Part shown: positions 13,065 to 24,004 of the stretch, piece after piece
How the letters are laid out: every line of letters begins with the position of its first letter
Position numbering within the stretch: position 1 is the first letter of the stretch
Assembly: GCA_019925105.1 (NCBI GenBank)
Contig: JAHGAU010000006.1
Location: forward strand, 372,001 to 436,000
Direction: 5' to 3'
Origin: Niebla homalea
Taxonomy: Eukaryota; Ascomycota; Lecanoromycetes; Lecanorales; Ramalinaceae
Length of the DNA: 64,000 bases
Notes under the pieces: model-generated
What the model was told of the DNA's origin: nothing
Seen by the model: the letters and a program-made list of their open reading frames with translations, nothing else
Databases searched by the model: none
Translations under genes and position numbers: made by a program

Positions 13065-14154
13065 TATGAGGAAAACGGCGACCTGCTCGGATCGAGTAGC
13101 CAAAAATAAAGGTAATAGTTTTATTTAGACCGCTCGTAAGTTATTTATAAGTAAATTATAAAACTTATAAGCGCTTTAAGTAATCTTAAATAATTATAAA
13201 AAAGTTATAAATAAAAAGTAATTAAAATAATAAAATAATATTTTTTATTATTTATAAACATCAGCAAATCTGCGACCTGCTCGGATCGAGTAAATAAAAT
13301 AAAGGTGATTTATTCACCCAGATCGCTTGTAAGTTACTTATAAGAATCCCGGAAAACTTATAAGCGTTCCGAATAGTCTTAAACGGGTAAAAAAAAGTTT
13401 AAAATAAAAACGTTTAAAACAATAAAATAACGGTTTTTATTTTTTATAAAATTTTTAATTTAAGCTTTCTTAATAATGGATATTACCGTTACCCCCCTTA
13501 TACGCCGTAATATTTAACGTTTTTTAAAATTAATTATAGATTCGGTTTTTTCAGCTAAAGGTTACCCTGGTAATTAATAATTTATCCTTAAAAGGGGGGT
13601 AATTAAAGGGGGTAATTTAATTAAAAAAACGTTAAGTTAATAAAAAAATTAAAACTTATAAGAATCCAAGAAACTTATAAGTAAACCGGATACTTACGAG
13701 CGCTTAAAAACTAAGTAAAAAGGGATATAAGCTTAACCTACTTAATTTACTCGCTTATACTCGGAGTGCTTATATGCTGGTTTATAAATTTGGAGATGAA
13801 TCTTTATATTAAGCTATTTTAACGTACGGGTATAACTGTAAACCCCTTTATAAGCCGTAATATTAAACGTTTTTTAACATTTATAATTATAAATTCTTTT
13901 TTAATAACTAAAAGTTACCTTAAGAATTAACGGTATTAAATATAAAGGAAAAGGTAATTAAAAAGGGTAACTTTTTAAAAAAAAACGTTCAAGTAATAAA
14001 CTTATAGATAAATAAGAAATTTACGAGCGTTCTTAAGTATTTAGAAAACTTATAAACACTCGGAGGTTAAGCAAAGGCGGACATAAGATTTTTATGCTCG
14101 TTTAACTCGAGTGCACTTAGAGCACTTATATGCTGGAAAATAAATTTGCGGATG
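13065..14154 (-). mobile_element. Outer MITE copy, split by a nested MITE
   Basis: An element of the same family as 1181-1760, in reverse orientation. Its two parts are 13065-13258 and 13799-14154 (550 bp in all, within the family's 519-580 bp range). The left end TATGAGGAAAACGGCGACC aligns with the family terminus CATCAGCAAATCTGCGACC, and the right end TAAATTTGCGGATG with CAAATTTGCAGATG. Reading across the nested copy, the two halves join into the family's internal sequence: the AT block ending TTATAAA continues into the GCCGTAATATT(A/T)AACG block. The right end lies 199 bp from the stop codon of the glucosidase II gene and forms the left edge of the gene island. Confidence 0.8.
13259..13798 (-). 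mobile_element. Inner MITE copy (540 bp), nested in the outer MITE
   Basis: A complete copy in reverse orientation. It starts CATCAGCAAATCTGCGACC and ends CTGGTTTATAAATTTGGAGATG, matching the terminal inverted repeats of the family. It sits within another copy of the same family at an AT-rich internal site. A target duplication cannot be read because the site is A-rich. Confidence 0.85.
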
Positions 14155-14353
14155 AGGACAGATGGCTTTATAGCTGACGACACTAGTAGTGGAAGTAAGG
14201 GGATGGAACCTGGGTGATGGGTATTCCATTTCCACCCTGGAAGGACTCGACCGGAGCGGCTGAGCTACGTTCTGATTTTGTGCGAAATCCTTAACCCCAA
14301 AATCTTGAAGCACAGCCTGCAGCTTGCCTTCAATCAACCGGATTCGGGGGAGA
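14155..14353 (-). other. 3' flank of the glucosidase II alpha gene
   Basis: 199 bp of normal-GC sequence between the MITE terminus and the stop codon. It must hold the 3' UTR and polyadenylation site if these are not inside the MITE. No clear AATAAA on the minus strand. Confidence 0.5.
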
Positions 14354-17300
14354 TCAGGCGAACGAAATTTTCCAATCTTTGGCAATGCTGACCTTCGGGT
14401 CTCTAACCACAGCCCACGCGGCCTTGGTTTTGGTCGCCGGATGAAATTGTAACTCCACCTTAGTAGCCTTCGAGTCCTGCTCAACCATGACGTCCTTTTT
14501 GTCTGCCCAGTGACTAGGCGTACCTATCATGATGACTCTCTCCAGTCGCACACTTTCCATGCTTTTGCGATAAGCGTTGGTCATTGCCCCTATGGTGGTA
14601 ATGTCTTGGGAGCTCAGGGCCGAGGATTCTTGGTCGAAAGTGAAGTTGACTAAAATCCGAGCCCCAGATTCATAATCGAATGTCTCGCCATCGTCGACGT
14701 AGAGAGAGCCTCGTGCGTTGCCATTTGTTCCCAGGGCGACGACTAGGGTTATTGGATCATACTGCATCAGGCGGCTGGACCTTCTGGGTCTGTCCTTCCT
14801 AGGTATGATGTGGCCACCCCGTGCAAATACTGGGATCTTGTCAAGAGGGGCATCGATGGTCTTGTACCCTTGTTTGGAGTATGTTGTGTAGTCGAAATAG
14901 TCATAATATATTTCATCATCGGCAAAATATACATCCACACTCGTAGCGCCCTCTTCCGTTACTGGTTTTACCAGCAAACCTGTCGCACCAAGGTAGAATT
15001 GATTATCTAAGCTAAATCCTGCCTCATCACTCGGATGCATATAATACTGAGGCCGAAGGATAGGTGTATTGTCTACTGAGGATTCGTAGAACGCAGTATA
15101 CCACGCAGGAAGTAATTGGTAGCGTAGACGGATTGCTTGGGTCATAATACCTGTATACGGCGGACCAGCGACGTAAGGTTCTCGACGCCGAGTGTCGATA
15201 TGTGCATGCGCCCTGTAAAATGGGTACCAAGCCCCAGCTTGAAACCAGCGAGTCAAAAGCTCACTGCTGGGAGTTCCAAAGAAGCCTCCAATGTCTGCCC
15301 CACTGTTCGGGAAGCCTGCAATGTTGAGACTCAAAATCATTGGCAGTGACTCTTGAAGATGACCCCATTCTGCGAGATTATCACCAGTCCACATTGCGCC
15401 AAGTCGTTGACTTCCGGCATAAAAAGATCTTGTCAAGGTGAATGGTCGGATAGGTTTACCAGGCTTTCGATTTAACAATGCGTGATAAGTGGCATTGACA
15501 AATGTCATTCCGTTGATGTTGTGGATGTCACGGTGTTCCCAGTCCCCATAATGCAGGTTGTCTTTGGGCATTGTTACCTCTGGACCATTGAAAACAGATG
15601 GCTCATTCATATCGTTCCAAATATAGGTATTATAGGTTGACCCCTTCCAATAGTCGACTTTGAACAGTGTTGCCCACCACGCACGGGCCTTAGGAGAGAA
15701 ACAATCGACCCAGTGCGATGAACCTGGCCAGCACCAGCCCTCGTAAGTCTCGCCGTCTTTGTTCTTCACTTCAAAATTGTTTTTTTTCAGCTCACTCACG
15801 ACAGGATAATTTGGAGTATTCTTGATATGAGGATCTATCAGCGCGACCACTTTCCGGGACCTTTTGTCGAGTTGAGACTGCATAGCAACCGGGTTTTGAA
15901 ATTTATCCTCATCGTAGGTGAAGTATTTCCTATCGTCAGTGTACTCGAGATCAAGCCAGATCACATCATAAGGTATACTATACCTATCAAATTTAGCGTC
16001 AACTTCTTTAACCTCCTCGTCAGACATATAATTCCACCGACATTGATGGTAGCCAATGGAGAATTGCTGTGGCAATTGTGTTTTCCCAGTCAGATCGCCG
16101 AAGGCTTTGGCGAGATCCTGAGGCCTTGGGCCCAAGAAAACGAAGACGTCCAAGATTCCAGACTCAGATATCCAGTGTGTATCAGTGTCAAGCTTTGGCC
16201 CACTCCTTTTGGTTTTGGTAATATCGACCCAGGTTTCTGCCGCGCTCAACCACAGAACACCCACTGATGAATCTTTTCGATGAGCCTGCATGAATGGTAT
16301 CGATCCATAGAGTGTCATGGGACTATTCAGCTCGTACTCGAAAACATCAGCATTGTACATGCGGTATGGCTCAGTGAAGGCATCTTGATTGCCACCACTA
16401 ATCTCATTCATTAGCCCGGCGTCGATACTCAGGAGGGAGAATACATACCGTGTCTGGCGCAGCGATAGCGGACCTGTATGTTCTGGGATCCCAAACACGT
16501 GTTCATAGCCTGGAAATGAAATGTCCAAGCCGATGCTCTCAGGTCCTTTGGGCTTCGTATCGGTATTCCCACCAAATGTCTCTTCCCACCATGTCGACCT
16601 GTCTTCCGCCGTGAGTCCTTGAGTTTCGCTGTCTTCCACGTTGGCTTCGACCTTAGATCTCCAGTGCTCAACATTAAGAAATCCATGGTGATTGAAGAGA
16701 ATCTGTGTATCGCCATGTCGCTTGAATTCTATGCTGAATGGAGCATGGCGGATGATGGCAGAGCTGCTGTGCTTCTTCCCAAAATTTATGGTTGTGCCAC
16801 CGTTTCCGTTTTCGTGTTCGTGCTTAAGCTCAGAGTAGAGATCAACCTCCAGACCACCGACTAACGCCCAGGTCGGGGACTCATTGTACCGTTCCTTCCG
16901 AGCTTTACTTCGATGACGAAGCTCGACATCACCAAGACAACGCCGCTCTTCGTCCAGTGTCACCCGAGCAAGGCCTGAGTGAAGAAACGTGACATTCAAA
17001 GGCAGCCGTACTGTTGCACCTTCACCAATGCTCTTCAATATGGTGGCTTGGAATTGGCCATCAGCAAAGGTAGCGGACTCCGCATCAAGCTGATACCGAG
17101 AGGATGAGGAAGAGGCGATGACGGAATCCGCGAAGGCTCTGTTACGCTTGCAGAATCCCGATTGATTGCAAGTCTTGAAAGCCTCATGCTTCACGGCTAC
17201 AGTAGCGGGTGAATGGTCAGTGGCTCCGATCCCCGGCCGCTGCTCTTTGGGACCAGATTCACTTACCAATTGAGACTTCAGTACAGAGAACCAACCAGAG

Positions 17301-17354
17301 AGCTAAGCTGACTATCCATTGCTTTGATGAGGAACATGCGGAGGAGAAAGCCAT
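14354..17354 (-). CDS. Glucosidase II alpha subunit, GH31 alpha-glucosidase
   Basis: ER enzyme that removes the two inner alpha-1,3-linked glucoses from N-glycans in the calnexin quality-control cycle; orthologue of yeast Rot2 and mammalian GANAB. Model: exon 1 17354..17267 and exon 2 17196..14354, giving 976 aa. The 70-bp intron has GTAAGT, a CTGAC branch motif and CTGTAG. Exon 1 encodes MAFSSACSSSKQ followed by a hydrophobic signal peptide (IVSLALWLVLC), and the splice yields the conserved mature start AVKHEAFKTCNQSGFCKRNR. GH31 signatures are IWNDMNEPSVF (nucleophile Asp558) and WTGDNLAEW (acid/base Asp635), with HAHIDTRRREPY further on. The length equals the family norm (about 940-980 aa) and there are no internal stops. 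It has no C-terminal HDEL; in this family the beta subunit holds the complex in the ER. It is divergent from the MFS gene. Splicing is inferred; frame and homology agree. Confidence 0.95.
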
Positions 17355-17413
17355 TCTTCGAGACTTGATGCGACAATGGGCGATTCCCAACACACGGAAG
17401 CCTCTGCTAACAT
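17312..17413 (-). other. Possible overlapping uORF before the glucosidase gene
   Basis: Upstream of the chosen start an ATG at 17413 opens a 33-codon frame (MLAEASVCWE...) that overlaps the main ATG in a different frame and stops at TAG 17314-17312. It matters only if transcription starts upstream of 17413, which cannot be seen here. Confidence 0.3.
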
Positions 17414-18189
17414 GGTATTAAAGCTAGTGTAATATATCGTACCGTACGGGAGAATCGTAGCCTAAGGATTTCAGAATACCGAGCGAACAATCCCGAACCC
17501 TTTCAGCCGCACCCTTATTCTCTATACAGCTGCCAAGGAGCCAGGCCGCTTGATCCGCTCTGGATTACCGCAGCTATACTCGTGAGTGTAAAGCCAAACT
17601 CCAGATCTAGGTACTTCTCGATCTAAAAGTAGTAGTCCCACAAAAGCGACTTGCTAGATGAAGAGCAAGCATCGGATCTGTTGCGTACGAAGTAGATGCT
17701 ACATCGTCTGACCTCACGAATCAGAGGAGTCGAGACAATCGAATAACGATTCAATTTGGAGTCTAGTTTATGTTATCTTCCACTTGTCTTCCACTCATCA
17801 TGGAGTGCTTCCACGCACTAGGCCTTAGCTACTGCCACCAAAGCTATCCTGGACCCCGACTCCTATCCAATCTCACTGGTTGCAAAACCCACCGGACACC
17901 TCTCGGCCAAATTCCCTTGTTAAGTGCCCGGGGAGTATTGCAACCAGCCAGCCAATGTGTTCTTCCGTCTCATAACCGGAAGATTCAGACACACATGAGT
18001 TACCCCACATACTTTCCTGCACGTACTTCCGTCATCGATCTCTGTCAGCAAGAAATGCTTGGGCACCCTAGTCCCGTGACTCTCTCATTACCACCATTGA
18101 ACCTCGTGTCTGTCATCACAGCTTTTTTGATTCTTTACCACTACTGGCCTGCATCATCCGACCGCGGACTTCGCTGTGAGAATCCGAAC
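17355..18189. promoter_or_regulatory. Divergent intergenic region, presumed shared promoter
   Basis: 835 bp between the start codons of the glucosidase II gene (minus) and the MFS gene (plus), of normal GC. It must contain both promoters. No TATA box or named binding site could be assigned with confidence. The frame of MFS exon 1 stays open upstream to an ATG at 17770, but that extension shows no conserved or membrane-like sequence, so I treat it as 5' leader. Confidence 0.6.
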
Positions 18190-20125
18190 ATGGCCTATGA
18201 CACCGAGGCAGCAGACCGTCAGGCTGCAAAAAGACCTTGGTTGCTCGACCTCCGCTCTTCAAATGGTGTCATCCTCGCCACAGTGTGCGTAGCCATCTTT
18301 ACAGTATGTGTAACTCAGCCTGAGACACCTTTCAAGCCAAACCTCACAATCGTTCTTTATAGGACGCTTTCTTATACGGTGTGGTAAGCGACATTCCAAG
18401 TCCCCAAGATATCTTAAGACTCCAAGACCACTCGCATATGGTGCAATGCAGAATGCTATGCGTGACTGAACACCTTCCTTGTCAACGACAAGTCTACGTG
18501 GTGGAGTCCTCTTCTGAGGGGGAAAACATTTGACAGCTCCTCTAGGTCGTTCCCGTCCTCCCTTTCAGTCTTCGAGAAAGGTCTGGGGTGCCGGAAGATC
18601 AAGGTGTGTATCTCCCAAATCGCACTGGTCGAGTGTCTGATAGCTCTGTAGTTCAATGGTGGAACTCTTTCATCTTCGCAGTCTTTGGTGCTGCTATCCT
18701 GATTGGATCTCGTAAGTATACGAAGAACACACGATTCTGTGAGTTCAAATTGATTGTTTCTGCAGCGATATGCGGCTGGATCGCAGATCATACTTCCAAC
18801 CGGTCCATTACATTCTACACAGGCCTCGTTATTCTTGCCGCGGCTACTGTACTCTTTGGATTTGCTAGAGCAAGCTGGGTACTAGTCATCAGTCGACTCT
18901 TCCAAGGTCTCTCTGCTGCAATTGTCTACACCGTAGGCCTAGCTCTCTTAGTGGACACAGTGGGCCGTGATGAGATTGGTCAATGGATGGGAACAGCCTT
19001 ATCAAGCTCAAGCTTTGGTTTGATAGTGTCACCTCTTTTGGGAGGCATTGTCTATGCGAAAGCGGGATACATGGCTGTTTTCGGCATGGCGATGGCTCTG
19101 ATCATCGTGGATATCCTTTTGCGATCATTCATGGTAGAGAAGAAAACTGCCGCTAAATACAAGCCTCTTGAAGAGGTCACGCAGGAAAATGGATTCTATG
19201 GCACCTTCACGCAACCTGATGGGTTGGAACAAGAGCATTCCAACGAGTCAGAGGAAGCTCCGCTCGTGAACAATGAAGCCGATGAATTCTCCGAAAGGAA
19301 GCACAGGATACCAACTATCCTTGTACTCCTTAGCATTCCCCGTCTACTCGCAGCTATCTACGGAATCTTCGTCAACGTATCCGTCCTCGCAGCCTTCGAT
19401 GGTGTTTTACCACTCTACGTTAAGAAAATCTTCGATTGGAACTCGCTGAGCGCTGGCTTGATCTTCCTCTGCCTCGCAGTCCCTGCTCTCAGTGGTCCCG
19501 TCATCGGAAGGTTGGTCGACAGATTTGGGCCCAGGTGGATTGCAGTGGCTGGGTGCACTTTGACAGCTCCACCTTTGGTCCTCCTCCGACTCGTTGACCA
19601 TGATTCGATCGAGCAGAAGGTCTTGCTATGTGGTTTGCTCGTTTGTTGCGGTCAGTACTTCTCCGGCATTCTTTTCCACATACGTGTCTTAAATCCGACA
19701 CCTGTCTTTTCATCTTCGTTCAGTCTTTCGCTAGTCGAGCCTCGATGGGCATACATGTACTGACGAGGCTTCAATCTAGGTTTTACCCTCATTCTCGTCG
19801 TTTCCCCAGTCGCGGCCGACCTCTCTGCTGTGGTTGAGGAAAAGGAAAAGAGCGATCCTGGCATCTTCGGCCCTGGCGGTGCTTATGCTCAAGCATTTGC
19901 TCTTTTCAACTGTTCCATGGCAGCTGCTACATTGTTTGGACCTGTGGTTGCGGGTGCACTGGTTGAGCAATATGGGTGGAAAGTCATGAGTTTAGCAATG
20001 GGAGTGTTTGCGTTCTCGGGCGCTGTCCCTTCGGTACGCTTCCCCAGAACGTGTGAGACTACACTTGACTGACTGGGAGTGCACAGTTCCTATACACAGG
20101 AGGATGGTATTTCGCTGAGGCCTAA
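18190..20125 (+). CDS. MFS transporter, DHA1 / vesicular amine transporter-like
   Basis: Predicted 476-aa, 12-TM proton-coupled membrane transporter; substrate unknown. Exons: 18190-18303, 18363-18383, 18546-18603, 18652-18711, 18766-19650, 19780-20033, 20087-20125. All introns are GT..AG and the frames join exactly. The assembled N-terminus runs RPWLLDLRSSNGVILATV, then CVAIFTDAFLYGVVVPVLPF, typical of fungal DHA1 proteins of the VAT group. A motif-A-like GWIADHTSNRS follows TM2 (about residue 87) and is echoed by GRLVDRFGPRW (about residue 332). A motif-C-like GLIVSPLLGG lies in TM5. An acidic, hydrophilic central loop covers about residues 210-265. The last exon gives FLYTGGWYFAEA; read-through of the last intron would give another 12-residue tail. 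Start chosen at ATG 18190. Exon 2 is only 21 nt. Exons are inferred, not confirmed by RNA. Confidence 0.88.
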
Positions 20126-20539
20126 TGGTGACACAGGCATGAACAACCCAACCTCTGTGTCGGAAGATGATGGAGCGAGAGCCCAAACCATTGTGACTTC
20201 GGAAGATGTGGCAATAATTTGGGAATCTATGTTCCACGTCATTGGAAGTTTCTCCTGATGCATGATTTGGTGCATCCAGGATGGTGGTGTTAGTAGTAGT
20301 CACAGTCGTAGAGACGCATTACAGATCTTGAGTTATGGACCCTGGTCAACTGTACTGTCTAGATACCAAGGTTGACGAACGCTCATCCAACGACAGTATC
20401 AAGGCGGTGGGTAGCGTTGACGCTCTGACCCCGGATTCGAGATACCTTGGAACATCACTGAGTTTTTGGAGATTTTTTTTGAAAAATGAAGCATTTGACA
20501 CTTTTGCATATAGTTTGAGAAGCTTGAAAATGCTTCGCC
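20126..20539 (+). other. 3' flank of the MFS gene, no gene seen
   Basis: Normal-GC, un-RIPped sequence following the MFS stop. Open frames here are short and show no recognisable domain. It likely includes the 3' UTR. Confidence 0.5.

Positions 20540-20568
<29 letters not shown>
20540..20568. repeat. Homopolymer run of 29 A
   Basis: Uninterrupted A tract near the right edge of the gene island. About 60 bases after it the sequence turns into RIP-type AT DNA. It could be a slippage-prone homopolymer or the tail of a retroposed sequence; no target duplication was found. Confidence 0.9.
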
Positions 20569-20572
<4 letters not shown>

Positions 20573-20734
20573 ACGTCTCCAGAGCTTTTATTAGCTACCA
20601 CCATATAAATTAAGTAGTAGAGCCTTACGCAACGTTTAATTTAAATTAATCTACTTCTGAAATCGTTTAGTTCATTTAAAATTAAGGTTTATAGTAATAA
20701 TGATAATAATAATAAAAGCAATAATAAGCTATAT

Positions 20735-21253
20735 CATCTGCAAATTTATGAACCAATATATAAGTACTCCGAGTATAAGCCAATAGATTAAGCAGGTTGA
20801 ACTTATATCCCCCCTCGCTAAGCCTTTAAATACTGATGAGTATCCGGTTTACTCGTAAGTTTCTTACTTACTTATAAGTTTTTTTACTTAACGTTTTTTT
20901 AATTAAATTACCCCCTTTAACTACCCCCCCCCTTAAGGATAAATATTAATTACCAGGGTAACTTTTGGTTAAAATAGCTGAATCTGTAATTAATTTTAAA
21001 AAACGTTGAATATTACGGCTTATAGGGGGGGTAACGGTAATCACCGCTGTTAAGAAAGCTTAAATAAAAAATTTTATAATAAATAAAAACCGTTATTTTA
21101 CCATTTTAAACGTTTTTATTTTTAATTTTTTTTTACCCGTTCGGAGCGCTCGTAAGTTTCCCGGGATTCTCGTAAGTAACTCATAAGCGGTCTGAGTGAA
21201 TAAATTCTTTTTTTTTATTCACTTGATCCGAGCAGGTCGCAGATTTGCTGATG
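20735..21253 (+). mobile_element. MITE-like TIR element, copy 2 (519 bp)
   Basis: Same family and orientation as 1181-1760. It starts CATCTGCAAATTTATGAACC and ends CGCAGATTTGCTGATG. It is moderately RIP-mutated (AGTGCAAGC of copy 1 appears as AGTATAAGC). Flanks TAT/TAC could be a 3-bp target duplication with one C to T change, but this is weak. It lies close to the right edge of the gene island. Confidence 0.85.
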
Positions 21254-21605
21254 TACTTTTATTATAAATAAATTAACGATATTATTAAAAAAAACTCCTT
21301 TTTATATAATAAATAATAAATATAAAATACTTATAAGGAAAATAAATATTATAGTTATTATAAAATATCGTAAATAAATTTATTCTTATAAATTCTTATT
21401 AATACTTTAAATTTTTATTTATAAAATAAATAAATAATTAGGTTTTATAACGTTTTTTATAAGTAATTTAATACTTTTAATAAGTATAAAGATTATTGTA
21501 TTTAATTTTCATATTATATTTTAATAGATTAAATTCTTAATAATATAATTTATTCTTATATTAATTTCTTAACTTAATATTTAAATAATTCTTTATTTTT
21601 AATTA
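21254..21605. other. AT-rich RIP-mutated DNA, no gene
   Basis: Nothing recognisable. It separates the MITE from the next solo LTR. Confidence 0.55.
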
Positions 21606-21610
21606 ATTAA

Positions 21611-21753
21611 TGTTAGGACGGATAACCACTCGGCCACGGGGGCAAAAGTAGCTAACCTGGGCAGGTAATAGCGCTTAGGGGTAAGCCGCTATTACCATAT
21701 AAGGGGTGTTAGGCCCTAAGGCCACCCCTGCAGGGTGCGTATAGGCGCTAACA
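21611..21753. mobile_element. Solo LTR-like insertion with tRNA-like A box
   Basis: A 143-bp GC-rich island starting TGTTAGGACGG and ending GGCGCTAACA, flanked by ATTAA on both sides (21606-21610 and 21754-21758), so it is probably a solo LTR. On the minus strand GTGGCCGAGTGGTTATCC resembles the 5' part of a Ser/Leu-type tRNA and fits the pol III A-box consensus TRGCNNAGNGG. No matching B box was seen. The target site is low-complexity, which weakens the duplication evidence. Confidence 0.65.
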
Positions 21754-22109
21754 ATTAATTCCAATTAACATTATATAAATAATAATTTAACCCTTAAATA
21801 TAAAACATTTACCTTTAAGTTTTTAAATTAACTCTATATCCTTCTATATTAATATTACCTTTTTTATATATATAACATAAAGAAAAAATATTAAATTCTT
21901 AATATTAATTAAATTATAAAAAGTGGAATAATAAGGTTTTCTTACGTTAAAACTTATTAATTAAGAAACATTCTACGGTTTCTTATAATGTTTTTATCCC
22001 TTAAAATTGAAATTTAAACCTTTTTCATTTTTTTTTAAAAATTTCTTTAATAAGCCATATAAACTATATCTTTAATATTAATAAATTTAAGGTTTTTTAA
22101 TATCGGCGG
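21754..22109. other. AT-rich RIP-mutated DNA, no gene
   Basis: Stop-rich AT sequence with no recognised domain, preceding LTR element A. Confidence 0.55.
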
Positions 22110-22114
22110 ATTTT

Positions 22115-22275
22115 TGTCACGGTATGGACCATGGAGGATCCCTTGGTACGGAGCGGGCTTACCTTGTTCCAGTGCTTAATATGCGTATACTTATATTATA
22201 CCTATATAGCTAGATAGCTATGTATTATTTATATATATTTTACTTTATTATTATATATATCGTATACTCGTAATA
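22115..22275 (+). repeat. 5' LTR of element A
   Basis: Starts TGTCACGGTATGGACC and ends ACTCGTAATA (RIPped form of CTCGTGACA). The outer ~80 bp are un-RIPped and the inner half is RIPped. Confidence 0.92.
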
Positions 22276-22811
22276 AATAATAGCAATAATATAGGGTTTA
22301 TACGTTCCTATAGTTTTAAGTATAACCTTTAATTGCCTTATTATAAGGTAATAACGTTATAGCTTTTATATAACCGCGTTAAACGTATTCCTTTAATACT
22401 TAATTTATCGATCCTTTTAAAAGGCCTTTTAATAAATAATTATCCCGTCGTTTTATATTAAAAGACGACTAAAGCCGTATTATTCGCTTAGGAAAAATAC
22501 CGTAACCTTCATTACCCCCGTAGAAAAAGCTAAAAAAGAAAACTTTAAAAATAAATGAAAATATTGAGCTTTTATAAAATTTCATTAATTAAATAATAAC
22601 CCTTAATATAGAATTTAAAACTATTAAAAAGACGAACGAAAAGGTTATTAATAAGGTTATTACCCTTAAAGTACGCTTACTTTTACGTAATAAATTTAAA
22701 TAATAAGATTATTTTACCCCTTTTATTAAGGAGAACTTTAATAATAATAACATAAATAATAAATAGAAAGAAAAGATAATTATATTTAAAAAAGACCGTT
22801 TTTAAGTTAAA

Positions 22812-22961
22812 GAATTAGGTTACTTTAACGGTACCGGTAACGTTTATAGCTTTATTAAGAGACTTAAAACCGTTAATTATATTAAATCTATTAAGCTTAT
22901 TAAGGACTATTTTGTCCTTTCCTTTATGAACCTTAATAAATTAAATAAAGCCTATAACTAA
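22812..22961 (+). pseudogene. Gag-like relic of element A
   Basis: The frame reads ELGYFNGTGNVYSFIKRLKT and continues with KLIKDYFVLSFMN to a TAA at 22959-22961. It resembles the N-terminal part of fungal LTR-retrotransposon Gag proteins (FNGTGDVYSFIKRLKTV type). The frame upstream carries TAA codons expected from RIP of CAA. A fragment only. Confidence 0.6.
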
Positions 22962-24004
22962 TAAACTTTAAAAATAAATAATTCCGTTTAAAAAAAGCTA
23001 CTTAAAAATAATAAAATAAATTTTTTTATAACGTACTTAGATTACGGTTTAAAATACCGGAGTATCAGTTCCTTAATTAATTAAATTAAATACAGTATAT
23101 ACGTAAAGACGCTATAGATTAAAAACCCGTAATTACGTTTATTGGTTAAGTTATAACTTTAATTAAGAGATTTAATTACGATTTAAAAAATAGCTTACAA
23201 TTAACCTTTACCAAATTCAAACCCTCCTTATAAAGCACCTTATTATTCCCTGGTTCGGATATAGATCTTTTTATATTTTAAGTATAAATTCGGTAAATTA
23301 TATAATTTAAATAATACCGCACCTTTAATAAATCTATTTACTTAATATTTTACTTATAGTAAGCGATATTAAATGCCGTTACCAATAACTACGATCGCGA
23401 TAAATGATTTAGTCGTAATTAACGTCCTTACTTACCCCGTAATAGCTACTTAAATCAAGGCCCTTACTTAGGTTAAAAATTCCTCCCCGTAAATTACGTA
23501 AATATATTAATATATTAAACCGAGCTTATCGATAATAATAACCTTAATTTATTCCTTTACGTCCTTAACGATAACGTCCTTAAATATATTAAAGTTAACT
23601 TCAATAATGCTTATTAAGAAGGCTATAATCTTATTAATAAGTAAGGATATTATTAACGTATTTATAAACTACTTAAATAATAATACCTTTAATATATAAT
23701 TTAAGAATACCTTGGAGATTACGTTTTTGAGCGATTTAGCTTAATTATAAGCCTTAAAAATCACGATTATTACCCGGGTAAATTACGATAATTACTCGGT
23801 TTACACCTTTTTTCAGTTTTTTTTTTTAACATACGATTTTATTACCCTTTAATTCTTAATAACTATATATTTAATTAATATTATTTATATACTCGGAGCT
23901 TCCTTTCGGTTATTTTTATTATTAAGTATATTAATATTTATAATATTTTATAATAAATATAATACGACGTGGACGTCGCTTTTTTCACTTTTTTATAGGC
24001 ATAT

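Noticed and set aside
14092..14484. 130-aa minus-strand open frame overlapping the glucosidase 3' end
   Set aside because: It is in another frame of the GH31 gene, runs into the MITE end and shows no recognisable domain.
15827..16267. 146-aa plus-strand open frame
   Set aside because: Antisense shadow of the GH31 coding sequence; no similarity to known proteins.
17770..18189. N-terminal extension of MFS exon 1 starting at ATG 17770
   Set aside because: In frame and open, but the extension lacks any conserved or transporter-like sequence, and the typical N-terminus begins at 18190.
20335..20613. 92-aa open frame ending in poly-Lys
   Set aside because: Runs through the 29-A tract into RIP DNA; no homology and no conserved features.
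13000..21000. Biosynthetic or effector gene cluster around the MFS gene
   Set aside because: Only two genes are present, one of them a housekeeping glycan-trimming enzyme; no biosynthetic enzyme or small secreted protein was seen.
21611..21753. A true tRNA gene on the minus strand
   Set aside because: Only the A-box/D-arm-like part is present; no B box, anticodon stem or acceptor pairing was found.
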